Below the pieces are notes generated by a model. The model made no database searches. It saw only the letters and a program-made list of their open reading frames with translations, and was not told the DNA's origin. Shown piece after piece: positions 23,932 through 36,047 of a stretch of DNA of 64,000 bases. Every line of letters starts with the position of its first letter. Position 1 is the stretch's first letter. Source of the stretch: Entoloma clypeatum. Taxonomy: Eukaryota; Basidiomycota; Agaricomycetes; Agaricales; Entolomataceae. Both the position numbers and the translations under genes were made by a program. The stretch spans positions 3,968,001-4,032,000 of the forward strand of contig OY751493.1 in the NCBI GenBank assembly GCA_963565915.1. Reading direction: 5' to 3'.

Positions 23932-25622
23932 ATGGCCGCCTTCCCCGCGAGCCCGCAGAAGGAACGTGGAGAAGAGCTGGAGATACAGGTCAGGCCCTTG
24001 AAACCCTCACCAGTTATTCTGTTTTGAAACCGAGCGTTGTGAAGATCGACTCCATTCTAGCCGCAGGCTTGGGAACGACGAACGAGATCATACCCGAGCC
24101 TCAGCGATTACAAGCACTCGACCTTCTGGGCTATGCAGAATCCGAACTCCAGAGTCTAGAGGAAGGAATGGCGCGGCTTGTACTTCAGCTTGTTGTGCTG
24201 AACAACAAGCACACTCAACATTTGGCACGCGTACAAAGACTGCGCACGGCCATTGCACCTCATAAGCATCTTCCTTCGGAGATACTTGCAGAAATATTTA
24301 TGCATTGTCTGGACGACACTGGGGTCGAGATTAAACCAGTTGACCCAAAACGTCCTGGGAGGTTATCCATGCCATGGACACTGGGCCATGTGTGTTCAAC
24401 ATGGCGGCAGGTGGCTTTAGCAGACAGCCGTTTTTGGAACTCTATCTATTTCAGGGGTACTGAGCGTCACCTGGCGATATTACAGGAGGTGTTTAACCGC
24501 TCTTCCCAATCGAGACTGCGGCTTTGTGCTCACGAATACTGCATTTACTATCTCTCGAACTCTTTTATCCGCGAGGTCGTTGTCGCACAATCGCACCGGA
24601 TCAGGAATTTATCATTGGACCTCTCTGCACGGGGATTTTGCGACTTCCTCGGTTTACCGCCAGGTTTATTCAATGCGATGGAATATGCAAAGTTCTCAGT
24701 GAGCGTACTTCAGTATATGTCTGCTGAAGAAGCTTCCGTCTTTCGAGGGAATACCAGCTTGCAGCGAATCGAGATTACATGCACTGACGATGATTTTGAT
24801 ATGCCCCCATTTCCAGCTTTCCCATTGGCACTGGATTTACCGTGGTCTCAACTCACCTACATTGGTCTCAGGACGACTCTCATTCACTTGGTCGTTGCAC
24901 ACGAGCTACTGAATAGGTGTACCAACCTCCGTGAATGTAGTCTTTGCCTATGCGACGATGTCGATTCCTCCATCGTAGGAGACATCACTACCTCTCTATA
25001 TAAAGTCTATCCACTTGCCAGTATCCATCTTCCCCACCTGCGAAAGTTGCATCTTCATATCGCAGGCCAGGAGAGCCCAGATCTGTATCGCGATTGTCTC
25101 CAAGCACTTGTGCTTCCTTTGCTCGAGGAATTCAGCTTCCTCCTGCTTGATTACCCCCCTCCATGGTCGCCTTTTGAACTAGCAGCTCTCATTGCCACTA
25201 TTCCACACCGCTCCACGCGCTTCAAACTCGAATATCGGGGTGAAGAAGATATTGGAGAGATTATTCGTCCATTAGGTTTCCTCACCTCCATCACAGCTTT
25301 AAACGTTCTTCTTTCCCGTTCCGAGATGCAATCAATAGCGCAAAACTCATACGTCCCAAAATTGATGTCTCTTTCGACTGATATTGCTATTGGCGACATC
25401 GATGACTTCTTCAACATGTTAGAAGCACGGCGCAGCAGGCTGGCCTCTCAGGCAACAGAAGCTTATACGGGAATACGGTCGGGGACCATCTCTGTGGTTG
25501 GTGTCATGGGTAGTGAAATCATCCCGCAACTCCACGACAAGATTTTGGCTATTCAACAGCATATAAGGGACTCGGGTTCGGAAATTGAAATTCGATTGCG
25601 CACTGTCAATCTGGACAACTAA
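23932..25622 (+). CDS. F-box array gene 3
   Basis: Exon 1 is 23932-23988 (MAAFPASPQKERGEELEIQ); a 56-bp intron (23989-24044) contains stops, so splicing is required. Exon 2 is 24045-25622, opening IDSILAAGLGTTNEI, the counterpart of MDSMFTRGFGTTNEI in gene 2. Product 544 aa. The layout matches genes 1 and 2: heptad helix, F-box HKHLPSEILAEIFMHCL, PWTLGHVCSTWRQVALADSRFWNSI, LRR-like body, and ending DSGSEIEIRLRTVN. Divergence from genes 1 and 2 is clearly greater than between those two. The donor GTCAGG is weak. Probable SCF adaptor, substrate unknown. Confidence 0.87.
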
Positions 25623-26581
25623 AGCAAGCTGGCTTTCAGGCGTTTGAATAACTTCTCTGGCGCCCCTCCATGCACAACTTATATGTGTGAGGTGGAAGTA
25701 TGAAAGTTCGCTCTACATTTCTCATCAGGGATATTTCGGACGTCAAAGAGCTGTAATTCTGAATGGTGGTCAGTTCTCCATTTTATGAACTAGCCTCGCA
25801 AGTAATAACACCATTGAATCCACAAACACCAGCCCTTCTACAATTCCAAAGTTCCACACCAATCGTAGACAAGTTAACGGTAGTCCTGACCAGCATTTAT
25901 TCCTTTCCTGCTACCATTCTGTATGCCACTGAGCTCGCACTTGTCCAGCTGGACTCAGACAACATTCAGAATAGTTACTGTGTCTGCAACAGAGGGATAA
26001 TCGATAATCTGGGACAAAAGACTAGACGACTTTGAAACGTTCAAGTTATCCCTTCACAACTTACCCGCAAGGCTGCATGATATTAGGGTATCCAAGATAG
26101 AGTATATGATGTAGATATGATGATCATTTATTTCATGGGCTCAAGCAAGAGGGAAGGGATGTTGTGGCTACTACTACGCAAAACGTAGTAATAAAAAAGT
26201 ACATGCGTGAGTATGCAAGAAAGAGAAAAAGGAAGAACAAAAATGCAATGAAGGGGAGCCATTAGATGGATGGTTGGACGATCGTCGATAATATGATTGA
26301 TTGTATTGTAATGACGGAAAGAGCTTTTGGGTTGTGTTGAGTGTCGTTTCAAAGACAAAAATGGAAGACAAAGAAAGAAAGAAGGAAAGAATAAAGGAAG
26401 AAAGAGGGTCTATTCGGGTTCTTGGCGTGGTCATGGTCCGAAGCGATGCCAAAACAAAACAAAAAAAGAGAAATAATTAGGGAGCGAGCAAAAAATGTCG
26501 GGAGACGAGGAGAAAAGAGTGACGATTGTGGTGATAACAGCTAGAAAAATGAAGGGAACCAACAGGAACGAACGAACGCGC
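25623..26581. other. Convergent intergenic region
   Basis: About 960 bp between the stop of F-box gene 3 (+) and the stop of the disordered protein gene (-). Purine-rich microsatellite-like sequence (AAGAAAGAAAGAAGGAAAGAAT) at about 26367-26400. No gene seen. Confidence 0.45.
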
Positions 26582-29500
26582 TCAGACACCAGCCTTCCAA
26601 CTCGACGGCGGGGGAGCCCTGCGTACGCCACGAGCTGGACTCGCAGGCTGACTCGCCGTCCTCGATCTCGGCGATGACTGAACACTGCTGCCGCCGTTCT
26701 TGCCCTGGGGTATAGGCGGGACCGGTGGGTAAAGCCCAGAATCCCGCTGACTGACTTTGTTATGTCGATTGGAAGGCCCGAACGACTCTCCATACGAACT
26801 TTTCGACGAACTCCACTGTCCTGCACCACCACGCCCACCACCACCATAATCACTCCTTGCACCGCCATAAGCCGACCTTGGCGAAGCCGGGAAGATGACG
26901 GAGCCCGAAGACCACCCATTCGCCCCCTGCATCCCCATCCCCATTCCCATCATCCCGAACGGTGGTCCCATCATCGGCGAACCACCGCCACCGCCCCCGC
27001 CCCCGCCCCCGCCCCCATACACACTCCCGCCACCGCCACCGAACCCACCAATACTCGACCCGCGCTCCCACTCGTCCGCAGCCGCCGCCATCGCCTGCTG
27101 CGCCACCGCCATCTGGTACGCCTGCTTCGCGAACATCATCGCCTGCTGGTGTGCCGCCATATACGTCGGATCCGCCGGCATTGGGGGCATGAACTGCGCC
27201 GGCGAGAGCAAATGTGGGTTCTGCGGTGCCTGTTGTGGCGGCCAGCCGCGCATGTTCGCGGTCATGCCGAGGTTGGTCCAGCTGCCGGACATCTGTGTGC
27301 CAAAGCCCATACCCATGGGGTTCATCATAGGGTTCATCATGGACATGCGCGGACCGCCCGTAAGCGTTTGATTGATGGGCAGGTCGTCCTCGTCGTCATC
27401 CACGATAGGTCCGCGGCCATTGATGACGTTCCCAAGCTGCAGGATGCTCTGTTAAAGTATACCTGAAGCACACTGGGTGGGAACATACCTCAATAGCAGC
27501 CTTAGCCTCACTCCGCCTCCTTTCCCTCCTCCTCTGCTCATCCCCAAGCGGAGCTTTGGTCTTTGCACCATCTCCATCCATGCGCAAATCATCTTCAAAG
27601 CTAACACTCCTCCTCTTGAAATGCTTCCCTCCCGGCCCACCCAACCCACTCACTCCCGAACTCCATCCAGGATCATTCTCGCCCCTCCCTGCCCCAATGT
27701 CGCTCCCATCCTTTGGCGTGAACGGCGCCCGCCCACTGCTCGAATCTCCTGTCGAGCTCGCAGGGCTCTCCCTCTCCCTCCTCCCCCCTCCCACACCAAC
27801 AAACGGTCGCGTCGGGGCCGTCGACCCCGGAGGAGTTGCAGACACTAAGTTTGGGAGCATCGTACTGCTCCTCTGCCTCCCCGATGCCGTTGCTTTGACC
27901 CCCACCACCGGCGGTCCCTCGCTCTTCTCGCTGTCATTCGACGAACCAGCAGCACTGTTGCCGTTATAACCGTCCCTAAGTATCCCGCCCTTCTTCCCCA
28001 TACCCGGACCCAAAGGTTTTGCGGTTGATGGCTTCCCGGAGGCCGATGACGTCGGTGACGGAACCAACACACCACCCCTCCCCCCACTCCCATTCTCATT
28101 CGGCGACGGCAGTGGGACATCAACCACAGATCCCTTCCCAACAGAAAATACCGACGACCTCGCACTCGCGTCACCACCCGCACTCCTCTCCTGCTCCCCG
28201 GACCTCCTCAGCGGCGGCCGTGAGGTGACACTAAACGCCGGTGGGGGCGCCCGCTCCTTGATCGGAATCGGCGCAATCCTGTTCTGGTCCACCACACGCG
28301 TCGTATCTTCATCCGTTTCATCATCCTCATCCTCATCCGACTCTGACTCTGACTCTTCCGACTCGCCCGTGCGCGAGATGAGGCTGATCCCGCCCCCGAG
28401 CATGTTTGCCAGCTCCTCGTCTGGAGGGCTCAGCTTGGAGGGGTGAGGGGTCTCCCTGTTCGAAGGAGCCACGGTATGCGAACGAGGGGGGCTCGGCGAG
28501 GTGGCACGTGGAAGAGGCGGTACTGGCTTGAATGTAAGAACGGAGGCGGTTGGGGACGTTGTCAATGGCGTCCCCAAGACAGACTCTGGAGCCGATGTGA
28601 GGAGAGTGCTAGCCGCGGCGCTGGACCACGAGCCAGCTTTCAGTTGCACGACTCTGTTCAGTCGTTCCCCGAAAGGATCCCGTCGCTGGCCATCTGGACT
28701 TGTTTCCCTTCTTTCTGATACCGATGCTGGTCCCGGGGTAGAATGGAGGAACCCTGTGCTCGACCTCAACGGTGCGCTAGATGGGGCGGGAATGGAACTC
28801 TTCAGCTGCATGGACTCTTGACACGGCGACGACGGTGGGGAGACAAACTTCGTCGGAGGGTCGACGGACGTGGGTATGGGCGATTTGTATATTGGTGATG
28901 CAGATGGAGGGGTGGAATTAGTGGACATGCCGCGTCCCCCGAGTAATGTAGCTCCCGGGGTAAATCCATCGTTGCTGACAGTTTTTGCCGTGACCGGACG
29001 TGATTTCGTCAGCTCGTTGATGTCGATGAGGGGCTTGGGCGCATGGACGGAGCGGGTGCTGCCGTTGTTGGATGACATAGAACTAACTGGTCTGCGCGGC
29101 GGGACAAGGGTCGCGAGAGGGGCATCGTCTGAATCATCTGAAGAAGAGGATGAAACTCGTGGGGGGGAGGGTATGAGGTCGGCAGGAGCAGCAGGATCAG
29201 ATTTTGTTGATGAGGCACGAACGTGATGCCTCCCGTTTGCTATCAACGTTTAATGAGAGTCGCGTCCAGGTTCAAGACATCATTTGACTTACAGTGTGCA
29301 TTGGCAGAGGCGATGATGCTTGCCCGCTTTGCAGCCGCTGTAGGGGAAATGGCACTGGTTGAGACACTGGCACGTTGCCTTGAGCCAGCATGAATTCCTA
29401 AATTGGACTGCGACCGAGGCATCGCATCTTTCCCACCGTTCTGTAGTGCGTAAGATTGAGACATGAACGCAAAGGAAGAGTTGGAATCCCGCTTGATCGA

Positions 29501-30607
29501 CGGGGCAATACTTGTGGAGCCATGGCCCATTTCGGACTTTGTTGCCCGCCCTCTGATGGCACCACGCACTTCAGTGTCCGTACGCTGAGTAAGAGTGCGC
29601 TGGCGCCGGACAACGTCGGCGCCTTGGCGCAAATGTCGTGCATGTTGCGACACAGAGGCGTCATCTGAGTCGTCGTCTTCGGAAGACTGCACATCCGAGC
29701 CGGAAGCATACGCGAGGTCAGATCTCGTATGGCGCAAAGGCTGCTGAGAAGATCGCAAGATGGCCGATGGCAAGGGGCTAGGAGCTCGGTTGGACGGGAC
29801 GGGAGACCCGGCGGTGCTTCGTCGCGCCTGAGCTTCTCGAAAGGCTGCAACGGATATCCGTTGGGAGGCATCTGAGGCCGTGCTCGACCCTCGAGGACGG
29901 GGTATGGCTGGCGGCGCGAGGGAAGGCTGGGATACTTTCGGAGAGGATGTGTTGGGGGAAGACGAGATATGGCGGAACGACTTTAGGTTGAAAGAGTCGA
30001 TATCTGACGGTGGTGCGGGGGTGAGTCTAGACCGCGTGGCGGTCTTGGGAGAAGATTTTGACCAATTGAGAAAGGACCGCTTTGCTGGTACCGGGGGCAC
30101 AACAGGAACAGCTTCCCGCTGTGGCGAATGTTCGTTCGGGAGTGACCGAGTAGACAGAGCACTGTGCGGGTCGGCGTACGCGGCAAAGATAGCCGACTTT
30201 GAGGGTGGCGGACGTAGACGGCGAACGTCAACGTCGGAATCAGACGCGGCACTTGTGCTATTCCGTGGAGACATGTAACTTGGACGTGGGGGTATGCCGA
30301 AATTGGCATGTTGGTCGTCTGTGACAATAGAACTAGTAGAAGCGGTGGCGGCAGGCTTCTTGCGACTAAATGGGAGACGAAGTTTGTTGGAGGAGGCAGC
30401 GAGGCTCGGATACACGTTGGAAGGTTGTCCTTCGAAGGTGCTCTCTGGGGCGAGGTTCGTCTTGCCGTTGGGACTCGAGGGCAGCGATCTGTCTGGCGTC
30501 ACGTACTCCGCGATTGGCGATGACTGCGTAGAGTCAAAGTCTGGGGTTACATCGCTCGTCGCCCCTTGCCTTTTCTTCCGTCCAAAAAGACCAGCAAGGG
30601 AAGGCAT
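26582..30607 (-). CDS. Large intrinsically disordered protein
   Basis: Three exons (30607-29293, 29239-27489, 27448-26582) join in frame to 1,310 residues. The start MPSLAGLFGRKKRQG is a short basic, amphipathic leader. Almost all of the protein is low-complexity Ser/Pro/Thr sequence with scattered basic SP/TP sites. An acidic block at about residue 750 reads ESEESESESDEDEDDETDED. A KHFKRRSVSFEDDLR motif and a charged helix DEQRRRERRRSEAKAAIE lie before the last intron. The final exon holds the most structured part: a Met-rich stretch, the Ala/Gln-rich helix AMMFAKQAYQMAVAQQAM, a poly-Gly run, and a basic tail. No known domain was recognised. The pattern suggests a cytoskeletal or signalling scaffold, but that is only an impression from composition. 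Confidence 0.8.
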
Positions 30608-32411
30608 CGGTGACGAAGTCTGAGAGTGCTAGAAAGAAAGTGGAACGAGTGGCAGTGGATGACGAGTATGGACAGTATGAGGGGAGGAGGAGGGCGGTCG
30701 ACGTCGACGTCGCAGTGTGCGGCGAGGAGGACAAGGGGGAAACTTGAACCTGGTCACAAAAGTTTGAGAGCAGACTCGCTTGGCGGCGCATGCCTGTATT
30801 TACACGTGTTGGCGACTCTACCAAAAATTTACATATTCCAGTCAAGCGTCCATCTCATTAGTATCCCGATGGTCACCAGTGCGTCGCCTTAGCTGCTCCA
30901 GGTATTCACCCTCGTTACCGTTATATTTATCACAACAAATTCACATCAAGTGGAGCGACTTGGCGCGAATCAAGGCAGTACCATCGAAGAGAGATGTATA
31001 AGAACAACCAACCGGTTCACAAATGACTTTGCTGTTGGCAACAAACGTAGTATTTCTTCCAACTTCCATGGAGGAATTTGGGACTTGTTACGTGCAACGA
31101 CCTAGAAATAATGACGCCATGCAGGGTGCCTGGGACAAATTGTAGGCCGCAGGAGTGCACGCCATCTCAGGGTGGCATCGTCTTCCTTGCTACCCTCGCA
31201 TCCTAATCTTGTTCCTTGGAGCTGAAGTCATCCATCCCAAGACTCTTCAGACTTGCGCTTGGAAAATGCCCGGCCCCAATCCTCTCTACCACGTCACCAT
31301 GTTCTCGCTCCCTCAGAAACTCAATATTGAAGGCACAAACTCCAACATTCACCTTGCTTGCGTGTTTGTTTTATCTCATTTTGCGGGGACGCCACGATTC
31401 GCTACATAGCTCCACATCTACTCATATGTGTACCCTTCCCCGTGCTGGTGTCTGGGTCCGTCACCTAGGGTCGACGAGTGCCGCAGCACCCTCACCGCCC
31501 GGAAAACTCGGTGTCGCAGGTCTCCAAGCTAAATCCTATCGCAAATTTCACCTGCCCTTATGGGCCACCATAATAGATTATTGATTGACTATTAGCCGCG
31601 TCGTATGGATAACTTCGACTTTCCCAGCTGACACTCTTTACTCGGACCTGGGCTTCGGTTACAAAGGCCATTACGACAAACCTGTCATTCGCGTTCCTTT
31701 CATCAGGATTGTGTTGTGCCCATGATGGATATCCCCCTACCGAGCATAAACCTCACCTCACCGGGTATGGTTTTTCTCTGCTGCGCGTCTGGAGAACAAC
31801 CAACTTCAAACTAGGAAACAAGGCAGGCACGCAGGAGGTCAGGACACAACATCACAAACTTCCAGATGATGGTACTGACCTGGTGATATAGGGCAACCTC
31901 TTAAAGATTGTTGATTTGGCACGAGCCGTTTTCGCTGCTTGATGGGAATAGGGTGAAATTACTATTATTCATATAGGGTTTCGAGGCATGCAATTTGGTC
32001 CGCGGGAACCTGGTTCAAAAGTTGCACGCACTCTTTTTATCCCTCCTTGGGACTGTAGTACTGTGAGTTACATTGAATTCAAACCAGTCCCATCGTTAAC
32101 CTCTGAAGATGATGACATCGATTTTGAGTCACATTCCCTTTGGCCTCTTGCTGTCTTTTCCCTTGTTGCGCACACGATTTTCCGGACCAGCGTACACAGT
32201 TGTTGATACTGAAATGGGACTTGAGTAAGACTCGTTCCCATCTTGAGCTGTCTCCCAGTTGGGCGACCCGTACCCAAAGAAGTTTATTCCTGCCTTGGCA
32301 TCCTTGACCCTATCTGTCGTAAATTACTCATCGCGGACTCGGAAATGTGTCTCAGCAACAGGTCCCATCTGAGTCATTCTCCATGTCTCCGCCAACACTT
32401 GAACGTTCAAC
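30608..32411. other. Intergenic region upstream of the two-unit gene
   Basis: About 1.8 kb. The first few hundred bases are the promoter of the disordered protein gene. Short frames at 31155-31584 overlap each other, lack splice logic and show no motif. No transposon or tRNA found. Confidence 0.45.
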
Positions 32412-34337
32412 ATGGGCAAGGCTGAAGATTATGCAACTCTGTATCCCGAACAAGCCTGTTGGTTCCATCCAAAGGACCAAGCCTTCTATCGTCCTGCCAC
32501 GTTCCAAAAAATCTTCTTCTGCGACGGATCCATGAAGCCAAAGGACCTCCAAATGTTCCTACGCCTCCCTGAGGAGCCTGTCATGAAGGACGCTGTACTG
32601 GTTGAAACCCATTTCGACTACAAAGCATGGGGTGGCCGCATCGTCGGTCTCCACGCACACAGTGCAGAAGTCATACCAGGGAAGATATACAACGTGCCGC
32701 CTGCGCCCGATGAACCGATTTACGTTCCGTTGCTGAAGTTTCTTCTTGGGACGAAGGGTTATTTTGTCTTCATGCTGTGTCCCGTCCGCGCGGACGGCGA
32801 GGATAGCCCAACCAACATCTGGTCCGTCGTATGGTCGGGTCCCTACAGTAACTATACGGGAAAATGGGTTACGCTTACTATGAACCCGACGAAGCCTCAT
32901 GTTAACACACAGAGTGGTTCTCGGTGAGTTTTTCGTCCCGTTAATTATTTCCACCACGAAATGGGAGGGAGAAGGTCTGTTCTCCAACACCGGAAGCCCA
33001 GGCGCCAAGATCGGCCGCGGATATTAGAGCAGCAGCGTGAGATTGCAGAATTGACACGGGACATTGGGGAATGGACGCGAGAGATCTTGTTCGAAACCCG
33101 GAAGCCGAAGCTGAATGAATACACAGGAAACATCAAAGAAACGTGGGAAGGTCTTTGGCAAGAATGGGAGGACATAAAATGGGCGGATCGGAAGACGGGA
33201 ACAAAAGAAAGAGCAATGCGCCCATGGCATGTCCCGTTGCGACCTGGTACCGCTGGAATGCTACGCCACAACATAGAAGAACTCTGGCGGGGACACAAGA
33301 CCTTCTGGGACGTACTGGATGAAATCGTACAAGCCATCTTTCGCCCTGCGAACCAGCGGTTTGAGTTGAAATTGCCGGTGCTGGGAACTGCTATCGTGGT
33401 CTCACTACGCCGGTCGGCCATGAGCCCCATCCGATATCCCGAACAAGTCTGCTGGTTCTATCTCAGCAATGAAGCCTATTTTTCTTTCTGCCCGCAAACC
33501 TTCTTCTGCGACGGATCTATGGATCTCAAAGATCTCTGCAACCTGTTATCGCTTCCCGAAGAGCCCATTCTGAAGGACGCTGTACTGATCGAAACGGACT
33601 TCGAGTATACAGCATGGGGTGACTCTATCGTCTCTCTCCACGTCGATAGCATAGAAACCTTACCCGGCAAAGTTTATGCCCCGCCCGAATTCATCAGCTG
33701 GAAGCACGTAGCACTCCTGAAGCTGCACATGAACGCCCAGTTTACACTCGCGCCCTGTCCTGTCCGCTTAGGCGGCGAGACGAGTGTCAGTAATATGTGG
33801 TCATTCGTACGGTTTGGGCCCCAGGGCAAGGCGGGACACGGAGACTTGGTGACACGAACAAACCATCTAAAGAAGCCTCAGCTCAAAACGGAGGGTACCT
33901 CTTGGTGAGTTGTCGCTGCTACGTCACCACCATAATCACCCTGAATGATGGGAGGGAAAAGTTCCCTGTCCCAGCAACGAAATTTCGTGCGCCAGATGGC
34001 AAGGGAGGAGGATGAAATTGTAAATATAACGCGGAAAATGGCAGAAAGGACGAGCGAAATGATACGAGAAATCAGGGCAATAACGTGCGGCAAGTGGTGG
34101 AACACAGTGGAGACGAATAGGATAGAAGCATTGGAAAGACTATCGTGCCGATGGGATATTGGAGTCATCCGAAACAGACAGGATTCAAGGGACGAGCCAA
34201 CACATGAGCATGAGAGGACCTCCTGGGACTTATTGAAGGGTATCGCACAGGCCATTATCACACCCGCGAATCAGGAATTTGAGCTGAAGCTGCCGGTCCT
34301 GGGAGCCTCTGTCGTGACTTCACTACGGCCTATTTAG
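32412..34337 (+). CDS. Unrecognised protein built of two fused tandem units
   Basis: Three exons (32412-32923, 32975-33904, 33962-34337) give 605 residues. The protein is two copies of one ~300-residue unit. Each unit opens YPEQxCWF, then FFCDGSM-x2-KDL, LPEEPxxKDAVLxET, AWG-x3-IV-LH and a CPVR segment with a later NxWSxV. A charged helical part follows, with (ExTREI / NITRKM) and the ending QAI-x2-PANQxFELKLPVLG-x3-V-SLR. Both units have an intron at the same point (donors GTGAGT, acceptors GAGAAG and AAAAG). The junction SLRRSAMSPIRYPEQ carries no stop, so the units are one frame. An ATG at the second unit (33420) could allow a separate product. I do not recognise the family and see no signal peptide or membrane segment. 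The amidoligase-like gene lies just downstream on the same strand. Confidence 0.75.
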
Positions 34338-34786
34338 TAGGGATGCCATTTGATTTTGAACCAACTCCATATATGTATAACTTATCTGCAATAAGTAGTA
34401 TCTATCTCCCGGCGTACCAGCTGTACGATTGAGAGATAGAGGGGGCAGCAGGCACGACTTGAATCAGGCGGAAAAAACGAAAACATCTGAGAGATAGACC
34501 ATTTGCAAAGCGTGGCCAATTTGAAAACCCATAGTACTAGAATTTCAGGCCCCCGCGCGAATCGCCTCGAGTCGAATTACGCGAAAAGCTGTTGTGTTCT
34601 GCGGCGGAGGGTGTGCAATGTTGGCCTAATTGAAATCCTCGCGGCCCAGCCAGTAACCGGCGCGCTGAAGTCTGGATGAGGCTGACGCAATCGGAAGCCT
34701 GAATGAAGGGAGTCTTCTGTCAGCCAAGCTTCCTCCTGTACTACAATTCCTTCAACCACCTTCATCCATTCAAGTTGCCGTTGACT
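34338..34786. other. Upstream region of the amidoligase-like gene
   Basis: 449 bp between two genes on +. Contains TATATGTATAA near 34371 just after the preceding stop. No gene seen. Confidence 0.4.
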
Positions 34787-36047
34787 ATGTCACTCATTCT
34801 CCGTTTCGGGTGCCAAATCGAGGTCGCCGTTATACCCCTCGCCTCGTCAGGATTTGACCCACAAGCTCAACCCCAAGATCTAGCTTGGGGAGTTGTACGA
34901 GAGATGATTGGGGAAAAGTTGCGGAAGAGATTTCTGAAAATTTTATCAAAAGCAATTCCGATTACGTCCGACCAAGCACCCCCAGAGGCGTACACAGGTT
35001 GGCGGGTTGAGGGAAACGGGACCATCAAGGCAGACGCGATGGCGGGTCACTGTAAGAACAAAGATCGAGTACCCGACTCCGACAATTGCTAATTCCCGCT
35101 GACCTTTCGTGGTTGGTATAGAAATAATATCCCGAATGCTCGTTGGTGATACGACCTGGGAGCAGGAGGTGGAGGCGGCCTGGGCGGCGCCAAAACAGAT
35201 CGTTCGCACTCCGACATGCAGCACCCATATTCATGTGTCGCCTCTCCTTGGATCTTGGAGTTGTGAGATGTTGGGCAAGCCATCAAAAACCATCCTCTTC
35301 CTCGATCCTATTCTGGAAGGATTAGATCCCGTGCAGCCCGAACGAAAAAGATTCGCTAAAGAAAATACGAAGACGACCTGCATCGCGAATGATCTTTTTG
35401 CCGCGAATGGCAACTACAGCCAAGTCTTCGACACGATCGATGGCCTCATCAATGATCACTATCCAAATTTAGAGCCACTCAAGGCATATGTCTCCCCCGA
35501 CCCCTGGTACGCATGGACATTTGAGAGGATCGATTCCAACTTTGGCGATGTGGAGTACAGAAGGCCTTCTGGTTCCCTGGATGCGAACCAAACCATCCAC
35601 CATGTGAAGATGGCCAAGGTATTTGTTGAGAAGGCAGTCGATCTGAAGCCGGAAACCTTCGCAAATTGGAGAAACGTAGGTCAGGCAAAAAAAGCCCATC
35701 TGATGGAACTCTTCGGCGATCAATTCCATGGCATTTTCGGAGACGACCGACTAGCTGAAAGGGCCGGCGAAAGCACGAGCAATTCAAGTTCCAACAAGGA
35801 GGCCCCAGAGGCTCGTGCAGTCGGCCATCCGACAGATCTCCAAACAACATGCAAAAACATTCTGGACACAGTCAAGGCGATCAAAGAGCAAACTGAGCCA
35901 CAAGTGGGACTTATCCACCAAGTTGGAGGGCTTCAACAAGTTAGAGGATTGGGAGGGGTTCTCTTGTTTCCGTGGCTTCTCCTCTGGACCATGATTCAGT
36001 TCTTGTCGCGACAGTTGTTGCAGACTGTCATTTATCTCCTGTCGTGA
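34787..36047 (+). CDS. Amidoligase-like protein with C-terminal membrane segment
   Basis: ATG at 34787 (MSLILRFGCQIEV). The N-terminal part has the layout of fungal putative amidoligase (glutamine-synthetase/GCS-like fold) proteins: FGCQIEV, then GWRVEGNGTIK, then EIISRML after an intron, a Trp-containing helix, and the histidine motif CSTHIHVSPL followed by a conserved-looking KRFAKENT. If active it would be expected to form amide bonds with ATP; this is family inference. The first motif normally reads FGxEIE and here has Q in place of the first E, and the D expected in the WxVxxDxSI segment is absent, so catalysis is doubtful. The C-terminus is hydrophobic (about residues 350-385, LLFPWLLLWTMIQF), suggesting a tail anchor. 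The exact donor near 35042-35050 is unclear: the best GTAAGA donor joins to a stop, while an upstream GTCACT keeps the frame open. Confidence 0.6.

Noticed and set aside
26895..27371. Pro-rich plus-strand frame
   Set aside because: Antisense shadow of the Gly/Met-rich last exon of the disordered protein.
31155..31584. Overlapping plus-strand frames
   Set aside because: No motif, no consistent introns; likely chance frames in a gene-poor stretch.
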